In this document: positions 28,588 to 42,956 of the stretch, in pieces | How positions within the stretch are numbered: position 1 is the first letter of the stretch | Layout: every line of letters starts with the position of its first letter | Assembly (NCBI GenBank): GCA_964006375.1 | Contig: OZ023265.1 | Span: forward strand, 165,690,118 to 165,754,117 | DNA: 64,000 bases | Direction: 5' to 3' | Origin: Tillus elongatus | Lineage: Eukaryota; Arthropoda; Insecta; Coleoptera; Cleridae | Program-made: the position numbers and the translations under genes | Notes under the pieces: model-generated | What the model saw: only the letters and a program-made list of their open reading frames with translations | What the model was told of the DNA's origin: nothing | Databases searched by the model: none

Positions 28588-28937
28588 GAACATCCGTGGT
28601 TCAGGGGTAAGAACGTGTGCCTCTGAACCGAAGGGTACTGGGTTCGATCCCAGGGTACTCCTTTCACTTTTTCAATACAAACTGTAACATTAACATCAAC
28701 CGAGGTTCTGGCATTGTATTTGAGCAAGTTGAATGTCTGCACGTTCCGCCCTTCGGAGGGGGCGTAAAGCCGTCGGTCCCGTGTCCATGCGATGTTGGGC
28801 ACGTTAAAGATCCCTACTCTCGTTACAGAAAGGCAGGGGTTCGGCAAAATTTCCAGGAGGGAGGTGAAACTGCTCCCTGGCGTCGGTGATTAGCCATAGT
28901 CGCGGAAATAAGTCGACGTTAAAGAAACAAAACACAC
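28588..28937 (+). mobile_element. tRNA-headed SINE with 14-bp target duplication
   Basis: Flanked by AACGTTCTAAGTAA on both sides (28574-28587, 28938-28951). The head has an A box (CCGTGGTTCAGGGGTAAGAA) and a B box (GGGTTCGATCCCA, 28640-28652) for RNA polymerase III. The body has the central CCCTTCGGAGGGGGCGTAAA and GCACGTTAAAGATCCC, and it ends GACGTTAAAGAAACAAAAC. The 350-bp length and clean duplication mark a complete SINE insertion. A second, truncated copy lies at 45162-45325. Confidence 0.9.
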
Positions 28938-28951
28938 AACGTTCTAAGTAA

Positions 28952-29438
28952 ACAGTTACGAATCAGCTAAATGTGGTGACACATGCTGAAAGTACACCCC
29001 AAACGTGAATATAATATGAAACAGGCAATGAACCCTCTACGGGGTCACTGGCGGATTATAAGTACTCGTATAAAGTTTGTAAAGTTTCTGCTGATCCCAC
29101 GCACATTGCGGTTATCTTGTCCCGTGTCGTCTCCAAGGGATGCATCATAAAGACAGATTCGACCCCCATCGAGAATACTTACATATTATGCTAAACTGCA
29201 GCACAAAATATGAGGTTTCAGAAACATTTACGCAAAGTGTGATATCTTGTCTTGTCAAATACTTATTTTACAACTGCACAGATAATGAGGAAGTTGCATA
29301 TAATTTACTTTTGATGAAAAACGTATTTAAAGTACAGCAAAATACTCTAAAAATATATGTCTACAAGTACACCCCCCTTAAAGTGAAACACTAATTAGTA
29401 ATTAATTATTGAAATATTGAATATAATTCAAAAAGACA
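28952..29438. other. no gene assigned
   Basis: An 84-codon ORF at 29140-29394 (MHHKDRFDPHREYLHIMLN...) has no recognisable domain. Whether it is coding is undecided. Confidence 0.4.
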
Positions 29439-29439
29439 G

Positions 29440-30335
29440 GGTGCGCGAAAACGCGATCTGATTGGTGAAGAGGTTTGTGACGTCACGATCCGGTACATGT
29501 GCGTTTTACGCGATCATCACCATTTAACGTTGTCTTGTTTTCGTTTGTGTTTGCATGGAATTCTGAGCTGTTTTATCATAATTTTAAGTAGTTTTGGTGT
29601 TTAGTGTATAATATAGGTTCAAAGGTAGTAAGTTGTGTTAAATCTAGTTCAGTGCGTGACTGTGTGATGGCTTCAGCAGATTCAGAATCACAATACGAGA
29701 ATGCGAAAGACATAACAGTGCCTGGACATAAATATTATAAATGCTGTATAGTGTCCAAGTGTACTTCCAAAACAACAACTACCCCCAACAAATTATTCTT
29801 TAATGTACCTAAGGATGAGAAAATCAGGAGTATATTTTTCTTGTATATTATTTGAGTGGAGAACATTTTGAGGTTATGCTTTTATTTACATTATATTTTA
29901 TCAGAAATTACTACATAAAATCCAACAAAGGTATTTACAGGATAAAATAAGTTTCATATCAGACACATACCTCCCAGCTTTCACTCATTTTAGCTCAGCA
30001 CCTATGAAATTCGGGTTGTTTCCTAAAAACGCAAACATTGCTAGTAAGTACATAAATTTTTGGTAAATTATAAGATTGTCCTTGGACAAATCCAACTTCT
30101 GTAGCCATACTATAAGACTGTACAGTTTTTAAAATAATTAATACGAGTATATGGATATTAACAATAATATAAGTTGATAACAATAACTATCCGGCACACG
30201 TAAGTCGCATAAACACTAATGGTGATATGAGGATCTCTGTGTGGGTAAGCGAGACTCGTTTGACCGATACCTGATCGTGACGTCATAGTAGGCCGTCTTT
30301 GTTTACGGCTGGGTTTTGGCGCGGATACAATTATT
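29440..30335 (+). mobile_element. candidate THAP-bearing DNA transposon relic
   Basis: Imperfect inverted ends: GTGCGCGAAAACGCGATCTG ... TGACGTCACGATCCGGTA at 29440-29497 and, in reverse, CGCGCCAAAACCCAGCCGTA ... TGACGTCACGATCAGGTA at about 30263-30325. A THAP-domain ORF lies between. THAP domains are the DNA-binding part of several DNA transposon groups (P, Kolobok and others). No catalytic domain is visible here. Confidence 0.5.
29668..29855 (+). CDS. THAP-type zinc finger fragment
   Basis: A 62-residue frame starting MASADSESQYENAKD. KCCIVSKC supplies a C2 pair, and TTTPNKLFFNVPKDEKIR matches the THAP signature (Pro-x-Lys-x-Phe-Phe-x-Val-Pro, then basic residues). The domain should continue with Trp and the CxxH pair, but the frame ends in FFLYII, so it is either truncated or continues after an intron. 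THAP domains bind DNA with one zinc ion. It may be a transposase remnant or the first exon of a host THAP gene. The paired TGACGTCACGATC ends favour the former. Confidence 0.6.
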
Positions 30336-30474
30336 TTGATTTTCTATATTTTTTTACAGGAAACTATTAGTTAAAAATTTAAATTTTATATGGCAATTGA
30401 TTTTATACAATGTGGGGAATTGATTAAGAGGAGAATAAAAAATGTGCAAATTCCTCATTGAGTTTGTAAAAATT

Positions 30475-30745
30475 AAATCCAAGTATATGAGTAAATCATT
30501 AAATGGGGCTCTTACGTCTTTGTTAAGCCAAACCGAATGTTGATTAGTCATGTCTTTCATTCAAGCTGACTTCGGTGATTCTGTGTAAGATTTTTTTACA
30601 CTCTTGTAGAAACTACTCTAAGTATATGAGTAAATCATTAAATGGAGCTCTTACGTCTTTGTTAAACCAAACCAAATAAGCCATGTCTTCCATTCAAGCT
30701 GACTTCGGTAATTCTATGCAAGATTATTTTACACTATTGTGGAAA
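30475..30745. repeat. 139-bp tandem duplication
   Basis: AAGTATATGAGTAAATCATT begins at 30481 and 30620. Each copy continues through CTCTTACGTCTTTGTTAA and TTCAAGCTGACTTCGGT. There are two copies with about 10% difference by eye. Confidence 0.8.
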
Positions 30746-30759
30746 CTACAGATAAAATG

Positions 30760-33323
<2,564 letters not shown>

Positions 33324-33388
<65 letters not shown>
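33324..33388. repeat. (TA)n array
   Basis: Right remainder of the TA array entered by the pogo-like element. Confidence 0.95.
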
Positions 33389-33394
<6 letters not shown>

Positions 33395-34160
33395 GGTTTT
33401 TAAATTTAAAACCGAAATATCTTGAGAATTGTCAAGTCCTAATTGGCAAACCGACGACACGTTAGGCTGTCAATTTTGACAGGTCTCTTTCTACCTGTGT
33501 GTGTGTGTTGCATCACGGGATGGTTTTCAATTTTTCATTCATCAGCCACAGACTTTTATCCTAAAATTTCGTTTCGATTCATAACCACGCCCAGTAAGGC
33601 AAACCTATAACTCGATTTTCTCATGTGAACAGGTAATTACTATATTCGCGGCTTCTTCGAAATATAACTGAAAACCAAATGGATACATATAACCACAACC
33701 TAACGTAAATACAATCATTACATTAATGTTACCAATACACACCTACATAATATCTTAAATACATACATACCTGCTTTCACCCACTACTTCATACATACAA
33801 TCCAAACATACCTACCTCATATATACATCAATTATTCTCTTTACAGTGCCATCTATAAATATTATAATATAATTCTAATTACTATACTTTTTTTTAAACT
33901 GATTTTTAATTTCTATATATGCACATAATATATATGGTTTTTTTATTATCCACCTTTTTTTCTTTGTTTTTTTTTATTTTTTTATTTTTTTATTTTTTAT
34001 TTAATATATTTTTTTTTTCATTTTTAAATTCTCAAAATTTAAGGAATGACTGGGCCACATTGTCGCCTAAGGACCCGCCAAGGCTCACAGACATACTGAA
34101 TTGGGCCACGGAAAGGCTGGTTATACAAAAGGACAGACATTAGGATTTGTGTTATGTACA
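33389..34160. other. no gene assigned; T-rich tract
   Basis: Includes a (GT) stretch at about 33498, a CATA-rich area and poly-T at 33950-34030. A short frame ending LTDILNWATERLVIQKDRH (to 34143) resembles a retroelement C-terminus only weakly. Confidence 0.4.
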
Positions 34161-34768
34161 TTGATACAACTTCATTTTATTTTATTCATTTTTTTTTATA
34201 AACTTACATCTATGTTCGTAAATAACCTATCTATGAATTTATATACATCTATGTTATTTAAGCTAAGAATATAATTTGTGTTTAAAGGAAGCTGGATCTC
34301 TGTTACTTGTTTTATTCCCGATAACAACTGCAATCTTTGTCTCTCATAGTTCCTGCATGAAAACAATATGTGATCTATATCGCAGACTGTTTGTTCATCA
34401 CAGCTGCAGTACGGTGTATATTCTACACATATTCTATATAAGTAGGATCTATATCTATCGTGATTATTCCTGAGCCTTATTATGGTGGTTAAAACTTTCC
34501 TATGTAAACTGTATATCGTTTTTAACTGAATTTCTTCTGGTAATTTGGAATTGAGGAGTTTGTATGTGTTGGATGTTTTCTGTGTATATGAGAACCATTC
34601 TCTTTCCCAAATAGTTTTTTTTTAATGTCAAATACAAATTCTGTGTATGGTAGTTTTATATCCTGATAGTGACCCTAAGATGCTGTTTTAGCTAGTTGGT
34701 CGACATCTTTATTACCCTGTATATTACTATGTGAAAACTGGAACCCCATGATGAGCACTAATAATTAC

Positions 34769-35617
34769 ACTTGGAGAAAACCCAAATCACCACAACACAT
34801 ATTTCAGAGACCTTACGATCGTTTCGTTGACCAGGTGCGGCACCTTTAATTTCAAGCCCTTTATTTTCACTTTGCACTTGACCGCTTAAACACTCCTAAT
34901 TTGTCTGGTAGAATAATAAATTACTGTCAATAACTCGGCCGGTCTATACATGTACTAATCTCTACGCTTGTCTGGACTTAAAGACCCGTTCGTCTTCTTC
35001 TTATCTATGAAGTCAATATAAATACTGTCACGAAGAATTAAAATCAATATTAATATATTTTTATGTAGTATTTTGGTGGTGGTGGTCGTAAGTTAGCCTC
35101 GAAAATTTCCTTTCATTAGCCATATGTAGTATTTTAGTTGAATTATTTATCCTTTGTTAGAGTTAACATTTTGAGCCAACCACCCGGGTTTAGTTTTCTA
35201 ATTAAAAAGACGAGCGGAGGTGATGTTGTTTGACGCGCCAGATGTTGCTTGTCGGTTGGATCCAATATCTACATAGTAATTTCTAGATCGAAAGGGAACG
35301 TGCAGTTTCCTTAAATAACTCGGTACCGTTCCTTTGAACCTATTATCCTTATAGTAGATAAGGGCTCATAAATTTGTCGACCAGAAGATTAAAGCAGGTC
35401 TTCGACCTCGTAGTTTCACTACACAATAAACAAACGATCGGTCTTCCACGACAATTTTACTTCGGACTAGTTCGTTTACCTAGACGCGATATAAATACAC
35501 GGTAGTTATTAGTTTTAACTTTAGAATGTCTCTACCTCTGAAGATGTTGACTTGGTCAACGAAACGATCGTAAGGTATCTGAAATAGGTGTTGTGGTGAT
35601 TTGGGTTTTCTCCAAGT
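34769..35617 (+). mobile_element. 849-bp TIR element carrying a hammerhead ribozyme
   Basis: Inverted ends of about 65 bp (34769-34833 and 35553-35617), starting ACTTGGAGAAAACCCAAATC, two mismatches. The right end overlaps a complete hammerhead motif; the left end keeps only the GAAAC half in reverse. There is no long ORF inside. Inserted into a LINE RNase H region with a duplicated flank. The combination of inverted partial termini and a hammerhead suggests a non-autonomous Penelope-like element or retrozyme-like unit. Confidence 0.7.
35533..35577 (+). ncRNA. hammerhead ribozyme motif, type I
   Basis: Stem I TACCT/AGGTA (5 bp perfect), core CTGAAGA, one U, stem II GTTGAC/GTCAAC (6 bp) with loop TTG, GAAAC, self-complementary CGATCG as stem III, cleavage position GTA. 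All invariant core bases are present; the non-conserved position 7 is A. The extra U before stem II is a departure from the minimal consensus but is shared with the 24.6-kb and 41.8-kb motifs. Confidence 0.75.
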
Positions 35618-35830
35618 TTACTTACCTGTATATTACTGTGAGCTTTAACCCATAAGAAAGTCACCTTGAGATTGGGGTGTTCACAAATATTTTTTCTGAT
35701 GATTTCCAACGATCGATGGTTATGAATATGCACGTGACTGTATTGTATTGTTTTAGCAGCTGATTGGGAGTCAGTGATAATTAAAGCTTTTTCTACTTGG
35801 TTTTCCACCACCCAGTTAACTGCTGGGGGC

Positions 35831-36504
35831 CACCCGTATCTTCATCTCTACTAACAAACCTGTATTATTTAGTTATGTTATGATGATTTAGTTATAATTA
35901 TGATTTATAAGTTTAAACAATTAAATATAATTTATTTTATGTGTACTTATCTGAATGGTGATTCTTGATGATTATTTACACTTTTTTTTCTTCATAATTT
36001 TATACATTTCTGTTTTGATTCAAAGACAATAAAGATTGTTTCACGACGATGTACACCGTGTAACGGCCGAGTGGGAACTGTGACTTTCTATCTCTGTTCA
36101 CACCACAGCCAGTGAAAAATAAATTTATATTGTTTGGGGACAAATTAATATCGTTCTATATCATACTGTTCTATTATCGATATAGTTAATGACCTCAGCT
36201 ACTAGAGCAGTTCATCGAACAAAACAAAAAAACACCAAAAAATGTGTGTCCTATCCAGGCATTGAAATCTCTGTTTTTTTATCTCAATTAATGAAAGCGA
36301 AATTTGGGCTTACTCGATACTCTTAGTCTGCAATATAATTTTCATGAAAACGTTATATTAACTTGAAAATTACGAACTGTTTTCAAAAAAAAATGAATGT
36401 CAGGAATTTTACTGCAAATTGTACCTATCTCTAAACGGATATTATAATATTTTTGTGAAGATTTTATTGTAAATTTAAATCACAGAATAAAATAACAAAA
36501 GCTT
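35831..36504. other. no gene seen
   Basis: AT-rich sequence between two reverse LINE fragments. No supported gene. Confidence 0.45.
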
Positions 36505-38118
36505 TTTCTTTATATTTCAACAACATATCACGAGGGCTTACAGCCTAAATTCTATCGTACCGTAGGTGTCGACAAGGAGGAAAGAGGCAACTTGTTAATT
36601 CTGGACTTGAAAGTTTGGAGGTTCGGAGGAGAAGGAAAAACATGTTCCATCAAGGAATTCCACAACTTGGAAGTACTCGGGACAAAAGAGCGGGTATAAC
36701 AAGATGTTCTATATCTGGTGACCTGGATAGTAAAAGGGTGCATTCGCTCTGTCCCCCTGGTAGATCTGTTGGGAGCAGGTGGAGGAACTATGGAAGAAAG
36801 CTCCTCTAAACAGTGCCCGTGCAGATATCTATAAAAGAGAAAGAGGTCACCAACGGCACGTCGGTGGGCGACAGATCGCAGGCTTTGGGTGAGGGTAGGG
36901 TCACCGATGAGACGAATAGCTCTCTTCTGAATGGAGTCCAGGATAGCGAGTGTAGAAGCGGCAGCAGCACCCCAGATGTGGGAGCATTATTCGAGGTTTG
37001 GCCTTATTTGTGAAATATATAAGGTATAGAGATTAGCCGGCGAAAAGTATTTGAGAGCACGGAAGAGGAAACCTAATTTATTAGCAGCCGCTTCTGCAAT
37101 TGATGTGACATGTTGGTGCTAATTGAGATTTCGATCCACAGAAATGCCAACAAGTGAAAAGGACTCATTACTTTGAATAACTTGGTTGTTCACTGTGATG
37201 GATCTAGGACTGGTGTATCTCTTATGAGATAGAAAGCAAGGCTGAGATTTGGTGGAGTTGAATTGTACAAGATTTCTACTTCCCCAGGCTAATATTTTTT
37301 GGAGATCCACAGAGACAGAACCCTCCATGAGTCTGCGATCCTCATCTAATTGGGCTGAAGAGACAGACTTAGAATATTGTACATTTGTGTGGAGGTTGCT
37401 GTCGTCCGCGTAACTGTGAACTGGGTTGGATGTGCTAGAGAGGAGGTCATTGATGTGGAGAAGAAGCAAAGTAGGGGCTATAGCTGAACCTTGAGGGACT
37501 TCTGCATTAATTGGATACAGTTTAGAGAAATGGCCATCCACGACAAGAGAAATGCTCCGGTTGGAGAGGAAATTTGCTGTCCAGGTACAGGGTTTTGGTA
37601 GTAGGCCATAGGCCGGAAGTTTATTAAGCAGCGCTGCGTGCCAGACGTGGTCGAATGCTTCTTTGGATATGTCTAGAGCGACAATCTGGGATTCACCGTG
37701 TAGTTCCTTAGACTTGTTCCAAGAATGGGTGACAAGGGAAAGGAGGTCGGCAGTTGATCTGCGCTGACGGAATCCATACTGCCTAACGTGGATTAGACTG
37801 TGTTTTTCAAGAAATTTTAGTAACTCGGTGTTAATATACTTTTGCATCACTTGAGAGACGATTGAGAGGAGAGAGATAGGCCTGTAGTTGCTAGTAAGCG
37901 CTTTGGATCCGTTTTTGGGGACGGGTTGTACTCAAGCAGTTTTCCAGTTACTAGGGAATATGCCTCTATTGTAAAATGTCTGAAACAGACGAGTCAGTAC
38001 AGAAGCAAATTCTGGTGCGCTCCGCATTTTTTGAGAACAATTGCTGGGATCTCGTCAAGGCCAGAGGCTTTCCTGGTATTAAGAGAAGAGAGCAGAGCTA
38101 TTTTGTATCAAGCTTTTT
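36505..38118 (-). mobile_element. RNase-H-less LINE copy A, 5'-truncated
   Basis: Minus strand. The 3' end is at 36505 (reverse: GTTGTTGAAATATAAAGAAA) and the 5' truncation at about 38118, just before the RT domain. It contains RT and the C-terminal tail. Not inserted in a TA array; the A-rich tail is short. Confidence 0.88.
36545..38100 (-). pseudogene. Jockey/CR1-like LINE reverse transcriptase, copy A
   Basis: Target-primed reverse transcriptase. From the 5' side: ALTSNYRPISLLS, the 243-residue open part 37850-37119 with HVRQYGFRQRRSTADLLS, IVALDISKEAFDHVWHA (an extra residue inside the usual DISKAFD), VPQGSAIAPTL, and catalytic SYADDSNLH (YADD near 37400-37411). Downstream are LVGISVDRNLN (frame lost at about 37119), and the family tail AHRRAVGDL, MHPFTIQVTRYRT, FKSRINKLPLSSL. 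There is no RNase H domain. The endonuclease half is missing. Confidence 0.85.
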
Positions 38119-38320
38119 AAAAAGGTTAGTTCCATTTAAGAATACGCTCTTTTAAAAAGTGTGGTTAAAATTTTGTGTAACCCTTAAATAATTCACCACA
38201 TAATGTTGTGCTGTATAGTCTTATAATTAGTGAAGGTCTTTTTCCGTAACTATACTGTTTAGTTTGAGTGTTCACTTCAAACGCATTGTAAGACTAGATG
38301 CATTCTCGCAACAATTAGAA

Positions 38321-38361
38321 CCGTAGACCGGTTTCGCTCTCATTAGAGCTCTTCAGTACGG
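38321..38361 (-). ncRNA. canonical minimal type I hammerhead ribozyme
   Basis: On the minus strand: stem I CCGTA/TACGG (5 bp perfect), core CTGAAGA, stem II GCTCT/AGAGC (5 bp perfect) with loop AATG directly adjoining the core, GAAA, self-complementary CCGG as stem III, and GTC cleavage triplet. Every invariant core base is present and the stem II base pair is in place. This is the best hammerhead in the window. The host element's borders could not be found. Confidence 0.85.
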
Positions 38362-39370
38362 CATACTAATTGCAGCAAAAATGCACCAAAAGTTAGTTGT
38401 ATACTGTCTCTATTTTTAACACTCTGTGTTATTTGGAGCGGGCGTGACAACATAGTACTTGGTTCCGAACTAGGTGGCGACACGTTTACCACTCACTTAG
38501 TGTTTCAAACGCATTGGCCAAAGGATATGTACTTCTTTCTTTTAACGGTCACTTGAATTTCTTTTGCAACACCTTCTAGTACAAATGATAAAATGTTGGT
38601 AACATAGTTTATAAATTTTCTTTGTACAAGTTGGATTTAATACTGTTTTATTAACTGAGGGACAAGTGCTGAAGATTATTATGCAGCATGTGGGTTATAA
38701 AGTCAACAGGTAGACCAAAACTCAACAGGACTTAATTAACTTAATATTCAGTGTGTTATTTTTACGCTACTCGGATTATAATCCTCAGCTGGTTGAGTTT
38801 TCGCGGAATATTTAGCTTTATGCCCTTAAGGACTGTTGCTAAACAAGTTTAAAATTTTCTATAGTGCGTCGCTTATTCAATTTGCATTAGAGGCAAATTC
38901 CCGTGTAGTAAGGTAAGGGGTAACAAGAGAGGGTTTGGGGAGATGGGTTTTAGTAGATTTATAAATAGAACACATAATGGGGTGTTAATTTGTTGTAGAG
39001 CCAAATGACGGAGAGTGGTGGATATAATTGAAAACTCCAGTCGGTGCATCCCTTTTCCGCAAATTGAGTTATAAATAACTTTACTTTGCCAGTCGCCAGT
39101 CTCCATCCTTGATGGAAATCTCTGGGAGGCATCGTTGGCACAAAGACTATGCTAATTTAATTTATTACACTTTATCGAGGACTCTTGTCATTTTATAGCC
39201 AAACGGCCAACTTTAATACACCAGAAAGCGGATTATCAAATTACGGCAATTAAAATTCGATGATTAGCAATGTAATTCTGTAAAGTGAATTTTTCTATAA
39301 GTTAAGTACAAGACAGAGTAGAACGCAAGAACGAAACGAAGATTGTTAAAGGTTTTAATACAATTTCAAG
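38362..39370. other. no gene assigned
   Basis: Mixed sequence around the hammerhead, probably the body of its host element or flanking intergenic DNA. A stretch GTGACAACATAGTACTTGGT at 38447 resembles one at about 9100. ORFs at 38873-39141 (minus) show no domain. Confidence 0.4.
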
Positions 39371-39374
39371 GTTA

Positions 39375-40135
<761 letters not shown>

Positions 40136-40984
40136 CTTATTATTTAGCGTTTTTTTATTCAAATTGGCAAAGTGGTAGTTTTTTATGGAGAAACGGTGTT
40201 GGTAAGTAGTTTCTCCGTTCTATGGACTTCTGTAAGGTGAGTTTTTTACAGTTTGCATTTCTAGCTCCGTTGTAGCATGTTTACCTTGCACAGAACCTCA
40301 AATTTACTTTAGGTCTCTTAATTGTATTGTGGAGTTGAGATCACATCGTTTGTCCGATGGTTAATGCATAAAGGGGTTCCTCTAAGCATGTTTCTGAAAT
40401 TTTTTTTCAAAAAACGAACCATATGCTAATCTACTAATTTACCTATAAATGTTATTAATATTAAAAAAAATGGAAACAACGCTCGTGCCTTGAAAAAAGT
40501 TCTCTTCGTCTTTTTCACTTCAAATGAAATTTCCTTCTCCCGTTTCGCATCCGTTCAACACATTGGGCAGAGAAAATATAGGAATTTACTTAAAATTGTC
40601 ATTTATGATTGAAGGAAAATAAAACTTGTTCTAGGTATTCCACACAAAATAGAATAATTTCTACATTCTAAAACCTACTGTGACTCTATAATGAAACAAC
40701 GTTAAATGAGACGAAAACCATTTCAGGTTAAGGGATCGAAAATGTTTAAACAGTAAAATAAGCTTTGGTACTCCAAAAAAAAACAAGATTCTTATAAGGC
40801 GTAATACAATACAGCCTAATAGTCCACGACAACAGACAAATTATTGGGATAAATGTCAGATCTACTTTCAAAGTGACATAAAAATAAGTATTTTGTTTTC
40901 TGACATTTGTAATACAAATGTAGGCATGCTTTTCTTCTTACATTCATATTTATTTTTGGCCATCACAATTTTGCTCATAGAATT
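40136..40984. other. no gene seen; block D fragment
   Basis: A short block D relative at about 40370-40450 (GGGGTTCCTCTAAGCATGTT, CATATGCTAATCTACTAATT). Otherwise AT-rich with no gene. Confidence 0.5.
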
Positions 40985-41640
40985 GGATACAATTTTAGTG
41001 ACTTTTGAATTTTAAAAAGATTTCTTCAAATGAGCGCGAATTGGGCCCCATAGAACCCATATCCGGGTTAGTTTCAGTTTTTATCTGTTTTCATATATAC
41101 AGGGTGACTCGTTTCTAGGGTAAAGTTCAATATATACATTATTATACAAAATATGAGAAAATTTTTTATATGTTCATTATACGATGTCTGGAGCTGCATC
41201 TTATAAAATTATTTTTACAATCACAGGTAATCCATAAGTCACTGGTGATGCAATTTTTTTTCTTAATCGAACACGCCTTATATTATTGCAATTTTTGCAT
41301 TTTCCATCGAAAGATAATGCATGTTTGTAAGAAAATAAATTCGGGATTCAGCTGTTGCTGTTACGTTATGGCAGCGATTTTTCATAAAATGTTACTCTGG
41401 ATTGCTTAATTTACTATTAACCTAAGGTTCGTTGTCCAGGAAACCAGTTTTTTGGGCATATTTTAAGTTTATTTTCGGAAGATTTTTGTATATTGTCAAA
41501 CAATAAAGTTATTATGATAAAATATGGTACATTGTTTCTCCTATATAGGTTATACTGGTAACCAAATGTGATGCAAAACATGTTTATAAAAATTCACTAC
41601 CATAACGCCCTTGCTGCGTCCCAAACCTTTTTTCTCTTTT
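40985..41640 (+). repeat. block A without TA, mariner-TIR relic, block E
   Basis: A (41000-41095), ATATACAGGGTGACTCGTTT relic 41101-41255, then E (ATGGTACATTGTTTCTCCTA, CCATAACGCCCTTGCTGCGT). Parallel to 14641-15290. Confidence 0.7.
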
Positions 41641-41726
41641 GACTAATATTTATTTCAGCAGTCATTATATAAAATGTAAATGTAGATATTTCTTCACTGG
41701 CTTTACAAGTGCTTGCTCTCGCCTCC

Positions 41727-41760
41727 GCAGCCGGTTCCGCCTCTCAGGGCGTTGTCAGGC
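41727..41760 (-). ncRNA. degenerate hammerhead-like motif
   Basis: Minus strand: CTGACAA, stem CGCC/GGCG, GAACC, GGC. The CUGANGA core has A for G at position 8 and GAAAC is GAACC, so it is inactive by sequence. Confidence 0.4.
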
Positions 41761-41774
41761 AGGAGAACATTTTG

Positions 41775-41815
41775 CCTTCCTGACGATGCCGTAAAAGGCG
41801 AAACCGGTTTTAGAG
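41775..41815 (+). ncRNA. hammerhead-like motif
   Basis: CTGACGA (valid core), U, stem GCC/GGC with loop GTAAAA, GAAAC, self-complementary CCGG, then TT. Core bases are intact but stem I (CCTTC against TTAGAG) does not pair well, so cleavage is doubtful. Confidence 0.5.
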
Positions 41816-41879
41816 AACAAAGAAGCACCTATGAAGCCAGAGAACAAATTGCTACATCTGTCTTTATTAGTTCTTATTA

Positions 41880-42560
<681 letters not shown>

Positions 42561-42676
42561 TTTGAGATGTAAAAAAACAATTATTTTGTGTAACTTTGAA
42601 GTGACAACCGTATTAGATCATAAGGTTTGTATGTAAATAGGTATAATGTATCTTAAAATATTTTGTCGTGTTACAG

Positions 42677-42904
42677 CTGAGAAAGAACGTCAAACAAAGC
42701 AATCTAGACACACGCAAAACCACAGGTGTGCTTTTATGATGGAATGGCAACATTGGCACTGGCGCTGTGTTCGAATTGTGGCAATGCTGGTTCTATTGTG
42801 TGTGGCGCCATCTGCAGGGATGCAACCTCGCCCCTCTGCTGTCAACATTCCAGTACAGGGATACCCTGAAGAGAACTTCATGCCCACCACTAATAATAAC
42901 ATGG
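42677..42904 (+). CDS. candidate host-gene exon encoding a signal peptide
   Basis: Flanked by an acceptor-like TTTTGTCGTGTTACAG (ending 42676) and a donor-like ATGG/GTAAAG (GT at 42905). The likely start is ATG at 42736. The frame begins MMEWQHWHWRCVRIV, then hydrophobic AMLVLLCVAPSAG, a plausible signal peptide with cleavage after about residue 28. It continues MQPRPSAVNIPVQGYPEENF and exits in phase 1. There is no in-frame stop upstream within the exon, so the coding start could lie further 5'. GC content is clearly higher than the surroundings and it does not match any repeat in this window. The protein is not recognised; secreted or membrane location is inferred. LINE copy B sits about 50 bp into the proposed intron. 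Confidence 0.55.
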
Positions 42905-42956
42905 GTAAAGTACCAACATACTTATGTTTATCTATAATACATGTATACTCTGAGCA

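Larger units (their letters stand above)
34161..35830 (-). pseudogene. LINE RNase H and C-terminus, interrupted by insertion
   Basis: Minus strand. Upstream part (35830-35625): LIITDSQSAAKTI with the catalytic Asp, LKVTFLWVKAHSNIQ. Downstream part (34750-34165): SNIQGNKDVDQLAKTA completes the RNase H signature, then a frame-disrupted tail with CSCDEQTVCDIDHILFSC, a Cys/His motif. The split falls exactly within HSNIQG, where the 849-bp element sits. CCTGTATATTACT is present on both sides, so the target was duplicated. The domain order fits an I/Jockey-like LINE with RNase H, different from the 27-kb copy. Multiple frameshifts make it a pseudogene. Confidence 0.78.
41697..41840. mobile_element. 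short fold-back with paired hammerhead-like motifs
   Basis: Inverted arms CTGGCTTTACAAGTGCTTGC (41697) and GCACCTATGAAGCCAG (to 41840), with inner arms GTCAGGCAGG/CCTTCCTGAC around a short spacer. Each arm contains the CTGAC-GCC-GGC-AACCGG pattern. It resembles, at small scale, the 24.2-24.6-kb fold-back. Confidence 0.6.

Noticed and set aside
29140..29394. 84-codon ORF as a gene
   Set aside because: No domain, no splice or promoter support; left as unassigned.
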